64,000 nucleotides of DNA from CAUSKK01 sp963532425 (GCA_963532425.1 CAUSKK010000012.1:8827-72826); one strand, 5' to 3'; positions 15,152 to 25,300 are shown, counted from the stretch's first letter. The notes: generated by a model not told the origin, from the letters alone. Program-made: numbers and translations.

Positions 15152-17422
15152 ATGACCCTTCCCCCTACAGGCCGCCGCCCGAAGCGCTTCCTCCCCCTGG
15201 CCCTGCTGCTGGCCCTGCCGGCCGGCGCCGTGGAAAAGGTGCTGGGCGGCTTTAAGGTCGCCAACGAGCAGCTCTACCCCTTCCAACTGCGCCTGCTGAT
15301 TGACCGGCCCGACCAGCAGGCCCAGTGCGGCGGCACCCTGATTGCGCCGAACTGGGTGCTCACCGCCGCCCACTGTCTGGAGCGCGTGCCCGGCGGCGAG
15401 GACTATGTGGCGCCGGAGAAAATCAGCGTGGCCGGCGGCAGCGTGCACGTGAACCGGCTCCCGAAGCTCACCCGGGTGGAGCGCTTCCACATCGCCCCCG
15501 ACCGGCAGCCGGGTCGGAAGACTCCCCTTGGCGATTTGGCCCTGCTCCGGCTGTCGAAGCCCCTACCGTTGGAGCCCATCGCCCTGGCCGCCGCCGACAG
15601 CCAGTGGGAACGCAGTGCCCACAGCGAACTCAAGGTGCTGGGCTGGGGGGCCGAGAGCGAGGGCGGGCCTCCGGTTCAGCAGCTGCAGATTGCCAGCCTG
15701 CCGCTGCAGCCCGACGGCAGCGGCTGTGGCCGGGATTTTGACCCGGAAAAACAAATCTGCGCCGGGGTGCTGGCGGGCGGCCGGGACAGCTGTCGCGGCG
15801 ACAGCGGCGGGCCCCTGTTCCGGGGCCTGGGCCTGCTCGATGCGGCGCCGGTGCAATACGGCGTCGTCGCGGCGGGCCGGGGCTGTGGCCGGCCGGGCCA
15901 GGCGGGCTTCTACACCCGGGTGGCCTACTACATTCCCTGGATTCAGGAAATGATGGGGGCCGAGGCCTCGGCGCTGCGCCTCCAGCGCGAGGAGGACGCC
16001 CCGGCGCCGGATTTACCCCGAGCGGCCCCGGGCGACCGGGCCCTGCTCATCGGCGTGGGCAGCTACTATCTGAACCGGCTCAATCTGGACGGCCCAGCCC
16101 AGGACGTGGCCCAGATGGAGCGCTTCCTCGTCGCCAAAATGGGTTTCGCGCCGGAGCAGATACTCAGCCTGACCGACGCGGCCGCCACCCGCCAGCACAT
16201 TGAAAACGCCATCAATGACTGGCTCATCGGCCAGAGCACGCCCGGCAGCCGGGTGTGGCTCTACTTCAGCGGCCACGGCAGCTATATGCCCGACTGGGAC
16301 GGCGACGAGACCAAGGACCGGCTCGATGACCGGGTGGGCGTGGCCGTGGACGAGACCCTGCTCCCCTATGACACCGAGCTACTCTCCATCGCCCAGCTCG
16401 GCAGGAAGAAACGGCCGTTGCCCCTGACCGGCAACCACATCAGCGACGACGATGTCTATGGCTGGCTCCAGCGCCTGGCCGACCGCCAAGTTACGGTGCT
16501 CCTCGATTCCTGCCACGCCGGCACGGCCACCCGGGCCCCGGGCGGCCAGAGCAAATCGGCGGTGAGCACGCTGCTGGCGGCGGTGCCCGGTGTGGAGACG
16601 GTGAAGGTGCGCTACCCGCTGCGCGTGCCGCAGAAGCCGCTGCTGAAAAAACCGCTGCCCCAGGTCATCAGCTGGAGCGCCGTCCGCTCCCACCAGCTCG
16701 CCATTAGCCTGCCGCCGGGCCTGTTCACCAGCGCCTTCATCGCGGGCGCCGAGGGGGCCGCCGATGCCAATGGCGACGGCGACATCAGCCACGCCGAATT
16801 GCACGCCTACATCGCCGACTATTACCGCCAACAGGGCTTCAACATCGAACCGGTGCTGGAAATGGCCGCCGGCCGCGAGGGCCAGAGCCTCTTCACCCGC
16901 ACCCCGCTAAGCGGGCCCAGCGCCACTTTGGCCACGGCCCTGGCCCCGGAAAATCCCCACGGCCTGCGGTTGGCCGTCGTCGATGAGCACGGCGCGCCGG
17001 TGGCCGAGCCGCCCTACTGTGCCCAGGCGCCCTGCCCCAAATATCAGGTGCAGCTGGAGAGTGAGAAGGACGGCCTGCTGCTGGTCTATCTGCTCGACGA
17101 CGACGGCCACAATAGCCAGCTGTTCCCCAATCCCCTGTTCAAACAGCTTCCGGCCGAGCTCAGGGCCGGCGAGCGCCGCATACTGCCAATAAATTTTGAA
17201 CTGTCGTCGCCGGCCCCGGGCCTGCTGCTGGCTATCCTGCTCGACCCGGCCGAGGCCGACAACCACCGGCGCCTGGCCGAGCGCTTCGGCCGAGGCCGCG
17301 ATTTCCACGCTCTGGATTTGCGGGCGGCGGTCAGTAATCGCGACGGCATCCTGCTCGACGGCGGCCAGGACACCCGGGCCTCCATCGTTCAAATTCCCCT
17401 GTTGCAAAAGGAAAAACCATGA
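15152..17422 (+). CDS. Exported trypsin-caspase fusion protease
   Basis: 756 residues. Order: signal peptide (~1-26); chymotrypsin-fold serine protease (~30-268); caspase-fold domain (~295-600); C-terminal DUF4384-like module (~625-750). The trypsin domain has a VLGG start (30-33) as in zymogen-activated enzymes, His74 in TAAHC, Asp128 in GDLALLRL, and Ser218 in CRGDSGGP. Asp212, six residues before the Ser, occupies the specificity-pocket position that gives trypsin its Arg/Lys preference. The caspase domain has His375 in YFSGHGS and Cys454 in LLDSCHAG, and an EF-hand-like DANGDGDIS loop near 538-546. All catalytic residues of both proteases are present. AGGAGATAAAC precedes the ATG. The stop overlaps the serpin start by 4 bp. 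Two unrelated proteases in one exported chain suggest an internal activation step; this is inference. Confidence 0.88.
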   Translation: MTLPPTGRRPKRFLPLALLLALPAGAVEKVLGGFKVANEQLYPFQLRLLIDRPDQQAQCGGTLIAPNWVLTAAHCLERVPGGEDYVAPEKISVAGGSVHVNRLPKLTRVERFHIAPDRQPGRKTPLGDLALLRLSKPLPLEPIALAAADSQWERSAHSELKVLGWGAESEGGPPVQQLQIASLPLQPDGSGCGRDFDPEKQICAGVLAGGRDSCRGDSGGPLFRGLGLLDAAPVQYGVVAAGRGCGRPGQAGFYTRVAYYIPWIQEMMGAEASALRLQREEDAPAPDLPRAAPGDRALLIGVGSYYLNRLNLDGPAQDVAQMERFLVAKMGFAPEQILSLTDAAATRQHIENAINDWLIGQSTPGSRVWLYFSGHGSYMPDWDGDETKDRLDDRVGVAVDETLLPYDTELLSIAQLGRKKRPLPLTGNHISDDDVYGWLQRLADRQVTVLLDSCHAGTATRAPGGQSKSAVSTLLAAVPGVETVKVRYPLRVPQKPLLKKPLPQVISWSAVRSHQLAISLPPGLFTSAFIAGAEGAADANGDGDISHAELHAYIADYYRQQGFNIEPVLEMAAGREGQSLFTRTPLSGPSATLATALAPENPHGLRLAVVDEHGAPVAEPPYCAQAPCPKYQVQLESEKDGLLLVYLLDDDGHNSQLFPNPLFKQLPAELRAGERRILPINFELSSPAPGLLLAILLDPAEADNHRRLAERFGRGRDFHALDLRAAVSNRDGILLDGGQDTRASIVQIPLLQKEKP

Positions 17423-19245
17423 TGAAACCCAGCCTTTCTCCCCTGCTGCTGGCGGCCCTGCTGGCCCCGGCGCTAGGCGCCTACGGCCCGACCCCGGCCC
17501 GGAACGACGAAGCGCTTCGCTCTAGCCAACCCACAACGGTGGCGACAACCAACGAAGCGCTTCCCTCCAGCCAACCCACGCCGGCGGCAAAACCAGCCCG
17601 GAACAACGAAGCGCTTCAATCCCATTCAGCCCATTCAACGGCGCCCCCGGCCCGGAATGGTGAAGCGCTTCGCTCCAGCCAACCCACGCCGGCGGCAAAA
17701 CCAGCCTGGAACGGCGAAGCGCTTCCCTCTGGCTCAGCCGGCCCGATGGTTCAGAACAACGAAGCGCTTCACTCTGGCCAAGCCGTGGCGACAGTAAACC
17801 CAGCCCGAAAAGACGAAGCGCTTCGGTCTAGCCAACCCCAGCCGCCGGCAGTAGCAACGAACCCGGTGGCACCACACGGCCCGTCGGCGCAGCAAGCCCA
17901 AGCGCTTCAGTTCAACGGCCGGGCGGGGGCCACGCCGACGGCAGTAACGAACGAAGCGCTTCCCTCTGGCTCAGCCGGCCCAATGGTTCAGAACAACGAA
18001 GCGCTTCACTCTGGCCAAGCAATAAGTAACGAAGCGCTTCACTCTGGCCAAGCCGCGCCGGCCGCCCCGGCCATTCCCACCAGCGCCGAACTGCCCTTCG
18101 GCACCCTGGCCGACCGTATCCGGGCCGCCCAGCACCGCCAGGCCGAAAGTGCCGCCCACAACGTGGCCGTGCTGGAAAGCGGCGCCGTGCCGATGCTGAA
18201 TCAGGCCAGCGACCGGCTGCTGGAACGGCTGGCCGCCGCTAAAACGGAAAACCCCGTGGTCAGCGGGCCGGGGGTGGCGCTGCTGCTGCAGCAGGTGGCC
18301 GACGGGGCCCGGGGCCCGAGCCAGACGGAAATCCAGCGCTGGCTGGCGGTAAAAAACCAGCCGTCGGCCCGGCTCGAAGGGCTGCTCGCCCAGCAGGATT
18401 CGGCCCTGCAACAGGCCGGGGCCCTGCTGATTCCCCGGGCCGAGGCGGTGCTGCCGGACTACCGCGCCGGGCTGGAACGGGCCGGTTTTGTGCTGGCCGC
18501 CGACGTGGCGGAGCTGAACCAGCGGGTGGCCGCCCTCAGCCACCAGCAAATCCCCCGGCTGCTGGAGCGCCTCGACCCGGGGGTCAGTCTGGTGCTGGTG
18601 CACGGTCTGCACTTCGCCGCCCCCTGGGCCGAACCCTTCGACCCGGCCCGCACCCAGCCCCGGCCCTTCCGGCCGCTGCAGGGGAGCAAAATCACGGTGC
18701 CGATGATGGAAAAAACGCTGAATCTGCGCCGGCTGGACGACCGCCACGCCCGGCTCCAGGCCGTGGCCCTGCCCTTCGCCGGCGACTATGTGCTGCTGCT
18801 GGCCCGGCCCGACCAACCCAGCACCGCCAGCCTTCGCGACGCCGGCCGCTGGCTGAGCCAGCACCAGGCCGAGCTGCTGAACGCCGAACCGCGCCCGCTG
18901 AAGCTGGGCCTGCCGCGCTGGCAGCTGCGCCGGGAAAATCCGCTGGTGGCGACGCTCCAGGCCGAGGGCATTCGCACCGTCTTTGGCATCAAGGCCGACC
19001 TGGGCGGCATCGGTCCGGATTTGCGCGTCGGCGATGTGCGCCAGACGCTGAGCCTGAGCATCGACGAACAGGGCGGCCGCGCCGACGTGGCCACGGTGAC
19101 GGAAATCGTCCCGCGCAGTGCCAGCCTGGCGCCGCCGCCGGAACTCTGGCTGGACCGGCCCTTTGTCTATGCGCTGGTGGCCCAGTCCAACGGCCTGACC
19201 CTGCTCAAGGGCCAGCTGCACCGGCCCGTGGGAGTCCAGCCATGA
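17419..19245 (+). CDS. Exported serpin with palindrome-encoded N-terminal repeat region
   Basis: 608 residues. A signal peptide (~1-21) is followed by a low-complexity segment (~28-215) in which ten NEAL/DEAL/GEAL motifs are encoded by in-frame GAAGCGCTTC palindromes, then a serpin domain (~220-608). Serpin hallmarks: LVLVHGLHFAAPWAEPFD (strand 3A region), MMEK, and the C-terminal DRPFVYALVAQSNGLTLLKG block. The reactive loop reads from Glu550 (P17) to Arg566 (P1): EQG at P17-P15, Ala at P12 and P9, Thr at P8, then IVPR|SAS. P1-P1' is Arg-Ser, as in antithrombin. Serpins trap serine proteases and some caspases or metacaspases. Coupling by ATGA to the trypsin-caspase gene points to a protease-inhibitor pair. 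The hinge is imperfect (Arg at P13, Asp at P11), so a non-inhibitory serpin is possible. Confidence 0.85.
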   Translation: MMKPSLSPLLLAALLAPALGAYGPTPARNDEALRSSQPTTVATTNEALPSSQPTPAAKPARNNEALQSHSAHSTAPPARNGEALRSSQPTPAAKPAWNGEALPSGSAGPMVQNNEALHSGQAVATVNPARKDEALRSSQPQPPAVATNPVAPHGPSAQQAQALQFNGRAGATPTAVTNEALPSGSAGPMVQNNEALHSGQAISNEALHSGQAAPAAPAIPTSAELPFGTLADRIRAAQHRQAESAAHNVAVLESGAVPMLNQASDRLLERLAAAKTENPVVSGPGVALLLQQVADGARGPSQTEIQRWLAVKNQPSARLEGLLAQQDSALQQAGALLIPRAEAVLPDYRAGLERAGFVLAADVAELNQRVAALSHQQIPRLLERLDPGVSLVLVHGLHFAAPWAEPFDPARTQPRPFRPLQGSKITVPMMEKTLNLRRLDDRHARLQAVALPFAGDYVLLLARPDQPSTASLRDAGRWLSQHQAELLNAEPRPLKLGLPRWQLRRENPLVATLQAEGIRTVFGIKADLGGIGPDLRVGDVRQTLSLSIDEQGGRADVATVTEIVPRSASLAPPPELWLDRPFVYALVAQSNGLTLLKGQLHRPVGVQP

Positions 19246-20345
19246 AGCGGCTCATTCTGGGGCTGGCCCTGGCCGGGCCGCTGGGGGCCGCCGACTGCCC
19301 GGCCCTGCTGGCGCAGCTGGAACGGCAACGGGACGAGCCGGCGGCGGCGCTGGCCACCTACCGTCAGGCCGATGAGGAGCTGTGTTTCAGCAGTCCCAGC
19401 ATGGCGGACAGCCAGCGGCGGGCGCTGCTGGCCCGCTGGGAGGAACGGCTTTTCCGCCACATCTTCGCCGGCGCGGCCATCGACATGGAAGAACCCCAGA
19501 GCCGGCGCCTGCTGGCGGTGCAGGCGGAAATTCGCCAGGGCGCCTCGTTTGTGAGCGGTTCCGAGGACTGGCCCATGCTGCTGCTGCTGGCCCTGCTGGA
19601 CGTCAACACCAGGTACAAAGATTTCACCGGTGAGGAGATGCAACAGCGCCTGGACAGCGTCATCGCCGGCTATCTGCGCGATGCCGAGGCCGACCAGCTG
19701 CCGGACCATATCCCCGGCCGGCTGGGGGAGTTTCTACTAATCCTTCGTCAAACCCAGCTGCTGCTGATTAAAGAGGAGCAGTACCAGCGGCTAAAGCACA
19801 AACGCGGCGGCGGCGACAGTGAACTGACCCGACTCGCCCTGCTGCTGATGAAAAACCGGCGCGGCGGCGTGCTCAGCAGTTCCGAGGAGCAGCCGGCCGG
19901 CCTTATCAATAAAACGCCCATTCGTTTCAAATATGACAGCGTCGAGCTCAACCCGCAGGGCGAGGCCGAATACCGGGAGAATCTGCCCATCATGCGCGCC
20001 AACAGCACCGAGCGGATTTTCCTCGTTGGCCACACGGACACCAGCGGGACGGCCGAATATAACTGCTGGCTGTCCCAGTGCCGGGTTGAGGCCCTGCGCA
20101 AGCGGCTGGTGGCCGACGGGGTGCCGGCGGAGCAGATTTCGGTGGACTGGGCCGGCGAAAACATTCCCCTGGACTTTGGCATCGCCCAGGCCTTTCTCCG
20201 CGACATTGCGGTGGAGAGCAAGAACGGCGAGGCGGCCCGACGGCGGGTGGAATACGAGACCAACGGCGACCTACTGCGCCAGAAATACGAGGGCCGGCTC
20301 TGTCCCCACACCCCGGCCCCCGAGGGGCGCCAGTGCCCCCACTAG
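19242..20345 (+). CDS. OmpA-like peptidoglycan-associated protein
   Basis: 367 residues with a signal peptide (MKRLILGLALAGPLGAADC); the Cys at 19 is not in a clear lipobox. The middle (~20-210) is helical with two long leucine-rich helices. The C-terminal domain (~225-345) is OmpA-like: IRFKYDSVELNPQGEAEY, then IFLVGHTDTSGTAEYN with the Asp and following polar residues that bind diaminopimelate, then LSQCRVEALRKRLVADGV. This domain tethers proteins to peptidoglycan. The start overlaps the serpin stop by 4 bp (ATGA), making a coupled trio with the trypsin-caspase and serpin genes; it may anchor that system to the cell wall. The 3' end faces palindrome array 2 and has no obvious terminator. 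Confidence 0.78.
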   Translation: MKRLILGLALAGPLGAADCPALLAQLERQRDEPAAALATYRQADEELCFSSPSMADSQRRALLARWEERLFRHIFAGAAIDMEEPQSRRLLAVQAEIRQGASFVSGSEDWPMLLLLALLDVNTRYKDFTGEEMQQRLDSVIAGYLRDAEADQLPDHIPGRLGEFLLILRQTQLLLIKEEQYQRLKHKRGGGDSELTRLALLLMKNRRGGVLSSSEEQPAGLINKTPIRFKYDSVELNPQGEAEYRENLPIMRANSTERIFLVGHTDTSGTAEYNCWLSQCRVEALRKRLVADGVPAEQISVDWAGENIPLDFGIAQAFLRDIAVESKNGEAARRRVEYETNGDLLRQKYEGRLCPHTPAPEGRQCPH

Positions 20346-20373
20346 GCCGGGAGGCCGGCGGGCCTTTTGATTG

Positions 20374-22027
20374 GGAGCGCTTCGTTCTGCCCAAATGCCG
20401 AAGCGCTTCCTTTTCCCCGCCCTCGTTCCTGCGAAGCGCTTCGCGCCCAGAAAGGACAAAGCGCTTCAAGCTGGAGAAATGGATTCAGACGAAGCGCTTC
20501 GGGGTTAGCACGGCCAACGTTAAAGCGAGGCCGTTCTTCGTTTTGCCCGGCCCAATGGGGGGAGCGCTTCGTTCTCGTCCTTCAGGCTTTTACTTCCAGT
20601 GAAGCGCTTCGGCCGGGAGGAATCGTTCTGACCGAAGCGCTTCGTTCTGTTTTGGAGGGAAGCGCTTCCTTCCGCCCACTCCCGTCGCGTGATGAACCTC
20701 TGCCGGGTCGGGCAAGAAGGCCAAATCCCACTGTCTGCCAATGCCGAAGCGCTTCGTTCCCGGAAAAGGTGAAACGATAAAGCGCTTCCCGTCAGGCTAA
20801 GACCAAATTCTGCCGCCGCTGAAACCGAAGCGCTTCGTTCCAACGAAAAAGGAGGAAGCGCTTCCTTTTTGTCGCCGTTTTCCCAACCGAAGCGCTTCCT
20901 TCCAAAGGACGGGCTTTAAACCCGCCGGGGCCGGGGCCGTCCGAAGGGGAAGCGCTTCACTGCTAAGACGATTCTCGGCGCCCCGGCCCGTTTTCATTTC
21001 AAACCGTCAAAAAGGGGGAGCGCTTCGTTCTCGTCCTTCAGACTTTTACTTCCAATGAAGCGCTTCGGCCGGGGGAAATTGTTTCGGTCGAAGCGCTTCC
21101 GACTGAAAAGGCTATCTCCAATGAAGCGCTTCGGTAGTTGAGCCAAGAGGAAGCGCTTCGGACAGATGAAAACCGTAAAACGCTGCCGGCCGGAAAAGTC
21201 GTTCTCGACGAAGCGCTTCGTTCCCAGAAAAGGCGAAACGAAGAAGCGCTTCAATCGGGAACTCGGCTTCAAAAGAGAAGCGCTTCCTTCTGGTGGTTCA
21301 GAGTGAAGTGCTTCGTTCCGTTTTGGAGGGAAGCGCTTCGGGCTGGAGAAATCGTTCCAACCGAAGCGCTTCGGGGTTAGCACGGCCAACGTTAAAGCAA
21401 GGCCATTCTTTGTTTTGCCCGGCCCAATGGGGGGAGCGCTTCGTTCTGTTTTAGAGGGGAGCGCTTCGTTCTCGTCCCCAGAACTTTTACTTCCAGTGAA
21501 GCGCTTCGGGCTGAGGCAGTCGCTCCAACCGAAGCGCTTCGGTCGCACCCGCTGGATTTTTAAATGAAGCGCTTCCTTCCCAAAGATGACCAAACAACAA
21601 AGCACTTCCATCAGTTAAAAGGGGAGCGCTTCGGCCCGGGGAAAATCGCTCCAACCGAAGCGCTTCGGGGCCAGCGGCTATTGGCAGCGCTGGCCGGGCC
21701 CGAAGGGGAAGTGCTTCTCTCCGGGCTGGGGCGGAAGACCAAATCCCGCCGCCCGCTGATGTCGAAGTGCTTCCAACTGAAAAGGCTGTCTCCAACGAAA
21801 CGCTTCGGTGATTGAGCCAAGGGGAAGCGCTTTCGGCCGGGGGAAATTGTTTCGGTCGAAGCGCTTCGTTCTGTTTTGGAGGGGAGCGCTTTCTTAATTT
21901 AAGGGGCGGTGGCTCTGGCCCTTTGGGCTAGCCAAGAAGAGGAGCGCTTCGGCCGGGAGGAATCGTTCTGACCGAAGCCGTTGCTGCGCGACTACGTCGC
22001 CTGCTGCGCTTCTTGCAGAAGCGCTTC
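20374..22027. repeat. GAAGCGCTTC palindrome array 2 (convergent intergenic)
   Basis: About 26 perfect copies of GAAGCGCTTC, plus many variants that keep the AGCGCT core or differ by one base, in about 1.65 kb. Spacers are partly duplicated: the block starting GGGGTTAGCACGGCCAACGT occurs at about 20500 and 21373, and CGTTCTCGTCC followed by a TTTTACTTCCA block occurs at about 20570, 21026 and 21470, so the array has grown by segmental duplication. It lies between the OmpA-like gene (plus) and a small lipoprotein gene (minus). Open frames rich in KRF or EAL triplets cross it but are artefacts of the repeat. I see no gene in this stretch. Confidence 0.92.
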
Positions 22028-22058
22028 GTTGGCTAGGCCGGGCGGAAACGGCAGCCAC

Positions 22059-22085
22059 AAAAAAGCCGGACGAGCACCGTCCGGC
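22059..22085 (-). terminator. Rho-independent terminator
   Basis: GCCGGAC (22065-22071) pairs with GTCCGGC (22079-22085); on the minus strand the stem is followed by a T run, just after the small lipoprotein gene. Confidence 0.85.
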
Positions 22086-22104
22086 GGGGGAGAAAGCGAA
22101 GGAA

Positions 22105-22290
22105 CTAGTTGTCCTTGATGGCCTCCAGGGTCTCCACCTTCTTGTCGATTTCCTGGTTCATCACCTCCAGCTTTTTCTCGGCGTGCTGCTTGTTCTGGTT
22201 AAGCACGTTCTCGTGCACCTCCTGATGGTTGGGGTCATCGCAGCCGACCAGCAGCAGGGCGCCCAGACTCAGTACGAGGATTTTTTTCAT
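22105..22290 (-). CDS. Small lipoprotein with helical mature part
   Basis: 61 residues. The lipobox LLVGC places the acylated Cys at 17; the 44-residue mature part (DDPNHQEVHENVLNQNKQHA and on) is a charged heptad-like helix likely to form a coiled coil, as in small Lpp-type proteins, but it lacks the Lpp C-terminal Lys motif. The ribosome site is GGAG at good distance. It is followed by a clear terminator and stands alone between array 2 and mfd. Function unknown. Confidence 0.65.
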   Translation of the reverse strand: MKKILVLSLGALLLVGCDDPNHQEVHENVLNQNKQHAEKKLEVMNQEIDKKVETLEAIKDN

Positions 22291-22365
22291 GGCTAAACTC
22301 CAGTGGTTAAAGATAAATGGGCCAGAGCAAAACGGCGGCCAGGGCGCTACGGGGCACCAAAAAAA

Positions 22366-25300
22366 CTAGTCCGCCGCCGGCTGGATACGTTGCAGCAGCT
22401 GGCGCAGGGGCCCCAGCGGGTTTTCGTCACCGTTCAGTTTGAACAGCAGGCCGTCCGGGCGCAGCTGGAAGCGCTGGGGCTGGGACTGCACCTCGGCCAG
22501 CAGCCGTTCCGAGTTCAGGCGCGGCGTCGGGCCGAAGTGAAGGGCGATGCCGGCGGCGCTGCGCTGCATTTTTTCGATGCCCAGGGCCTCGGCCAGCAGG
22601 CGCAGCTGCTGCAGGGTGAACAGGTCGCGGCTGTGGGCCGGCACCGGCCCGTACTGTTCCTCCAGCTCGGCCCAGATGGCGCGTAGTTCGGCCTCGTTCT
22701 GGCTCCGGGCCAGGCGCTGGTAGTAGCCGAGGCGCACGGCCGGATTGCGAATCTGCTCCGGGTCGAGGCTGGCGACAATGCCCAGCTCCAGCAGAGCCGG
22801 GCTCACGGTCTGGCCGTCCGGGGCCGCGCGCCGAATGGCCTCCTCGAGCAAATCCAGATAGAACCCCAGGCCCAGTTCGGTGCCCTTGCCGCTCTGTTCC
22901 AGACCGAGGATTTCCCCGGCGCCGCGAATCTCCAAATCCTGGCTCGCCAGCTGGAAGCCGGCGCCGACGCTGTCCAGGGCGCTGAAGGCCGCCAGCCGCC
23001 GGCGGGCGTCGGCGCTGAGCTGGCTCTCCGGCGGGGTGATGAGATAGGCGTAGGCCTGCTGGCGGTTGCGCCCGACCCGGCCGCGCAGCTGGTGCAGCTG
23101 GCCGAGGCCGAAGCGGTCGGCCCGGTTAATCAGAATGGTATTGGCGTTCGGCAAATCCAGCCCCGATTCGATAATCGAACTGGCCAGCAGCAGGTCGAAG
23201 CGCTTCTCCTGGAAGGCGGCCATGACCTCCTCCAGCTCCCGTTCCTTCATCTGGCCGTGGGCGATGCCGATGCGCAGCTCCGGCACGAGGCCGCGCAGCA
23301 GGTATTCGATGCGCTCCATGCTGGCCACGTCGTTGTGGAGAAAATAAATCTGCCCGCCCCGGGCCAGCTCGCGCTGCAGGGCCTCGCGGATAAGCTCGTC
23401 GTCCCAGTCGCAGCGCTGGGTGATGATGTGCTGGCGGCCGCGCGGCGCCGTGTTAATGATGCTCAAATCACGCAGGCCGTTGAGGGCCAGGTTCAGGGTG
23501 CGTGGAATGGGCGTGGCGCTGAGGGTGAGCAAATTGACGTTCTGGCGCAGCTGTTTGAGCCGCTCCTTGGCCCGGACGCCGAAGCGCTGTTCCTCATCGA
23601 CGATGACCAGGCCGAGCCGGTCGAACTGGACGTCGCTCTGCAGCAGCCGGTGGGTGCCGATGATGAGGTCGAGCTCGCCGGCGGCCAGGGCGGCCAGGGT
23701 GGCCTGCTGTTCCTTGCGGCTCTTGAAGCGACTGAGGGCGCCGAGGCGGCCGAAGCCGGCGAAGCGCTCGGCAAATTTCTGTTCGTGCTGTTCGGCCAGC
23801 AGGGTGGTGGGGGCCAGCACCGCCACCTGATGGCCGGCGGCCACCGCGATGAGACTGGCCCGCAGCGCCACTTCGGTTTTGCCGAAGCCCACGTCGCCGC
23901 AGATGAGCCGGTCCATGGGCCGGGGTGCGGCCAAATCGGCGCGGACGGCGGCAATGGCCGTGGCCTGGTCGGCGGTGAGCTGGTAGGGGAAGGCGGCGGC
24001 GAAGCGCTCCAGCTCCCCGTCGCTGCAGCTCAGGCTGATGCCCGGGGCGCGCTGGCGCTGGGCGTAGAGCTGGAGCAGCTCGGCGGCGGTGTCGGCGACG
24101 GCCCGGCTGATTTTCGTGCGCAGCGTCGTCCACTGCTTGCTGCCGAGGCTGTGCAGCGGTGCCGTGGCCGGATTGCCGCTGTATTTGGTCAGCCGGCCCA
24201 GCTCGCTCACCGCCAGGCGCACGCTGCCGCCGGCATAGTCCAGGCGCAGCATCTCCTCGCCCTCCAGCGTTTCCAGCCCGCCATAGCGGCCGACGCCGAA
24301 ATCGCTGTGAATCAGCGGGTCGCCGGGCTGGAGTTCGGTCAAATCCTGCAGCAGACTGCTGGCACGGCGGCCGCTGGCGCTGGGCGGCAGCAGGTCGCCC
24401 CGGTAGAGATAGGCGGTGTCGCCGCTGGCGAAGCTGTGGCGCAGCGGGCTGACGGTGGCGTCCTCGTCCAGGGCGCTGGCGCTGTGGATTTCCAGCCGGG
24501 GGAAGCGCCGGCGGTAGTCCTCCCACTGGCGCTGGCGTTCACCGGCGGTGCCGGCGAAGGGAAGCGCTTCGACCTGGCCCCGGGGCTGATAGCGGGGCAG
24601 CGGCGCCAGCCGCTCGAGCAGGGTTGCCGTCGGCCACCAAACCTCGTCCGGCGGCAGCTGGCCCGGCCGCCAGCGCTGGGCGCAGTGCTGTTCCTGCTGG
24701 CGAAGCACCTCCGCCAGCGCCGGCGTGGCCAGCAGGGCCGTGGCCGGGGGCAGATAGTCCAGCAGGGACGCCGTTTCTTTAAAGCAGGCCGGCAGGAAAT
24801 AATCGGGATTTTCCCCGGCCGGCAGCGACGGCAGGGCGTTCAAATCGAGCTCGTGGGGCGGCGGCAGAATGATTTCCCGGCTGTCGATTTTCGTGCGGTT
24901 GCTGGCCAGGTCGAGGGTGCGCAGGGCGACGATGCGGCCGTCCTGCCAGCGCACGCTGATGGGGTCGGGGCAGGCCAGCGGGTAGAAATCCAGCTGCTGG
25001 GGCAGCACCACCATTTCGCCGGGCAGGCCCAGGGAGCGCGTTTCCCGGTAGCCGGCCGCCCGCAGGCGCCGGAGCAGCTGTTCCCGGCTCAGGGCGTCAT
25101 CGCGGCGGAGGCCAACGCCCTGGCGGTCCAGATGGCTCTGGGGGCACAGGCGCTGGCGCAGGGTCGGCGCCGAAACCACGATGTAGGCCGCCCGTTCCTG
25201 GGGCAGGCGCAGCAGCAGGCGCAGCCGGGCATTGACCAGCTCCTGGGGCGCCCGGTAGCGGTCGTAGGGCAGGGTTTCCCAGCTGGGGAAATGCCAGACC

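Noticed and set aside
20994..21611. Long open frames within the palindrome arrays (for example 205 residues on the minus strand here; similar ones in arrays 1, 3 and 4)
   Set aside because: They consist of repeated KRF, EAL and SAS triplets from the palindrome with no ribosome site or conserved pattern; the motif contains no stop in any frame and so keeps frames open.
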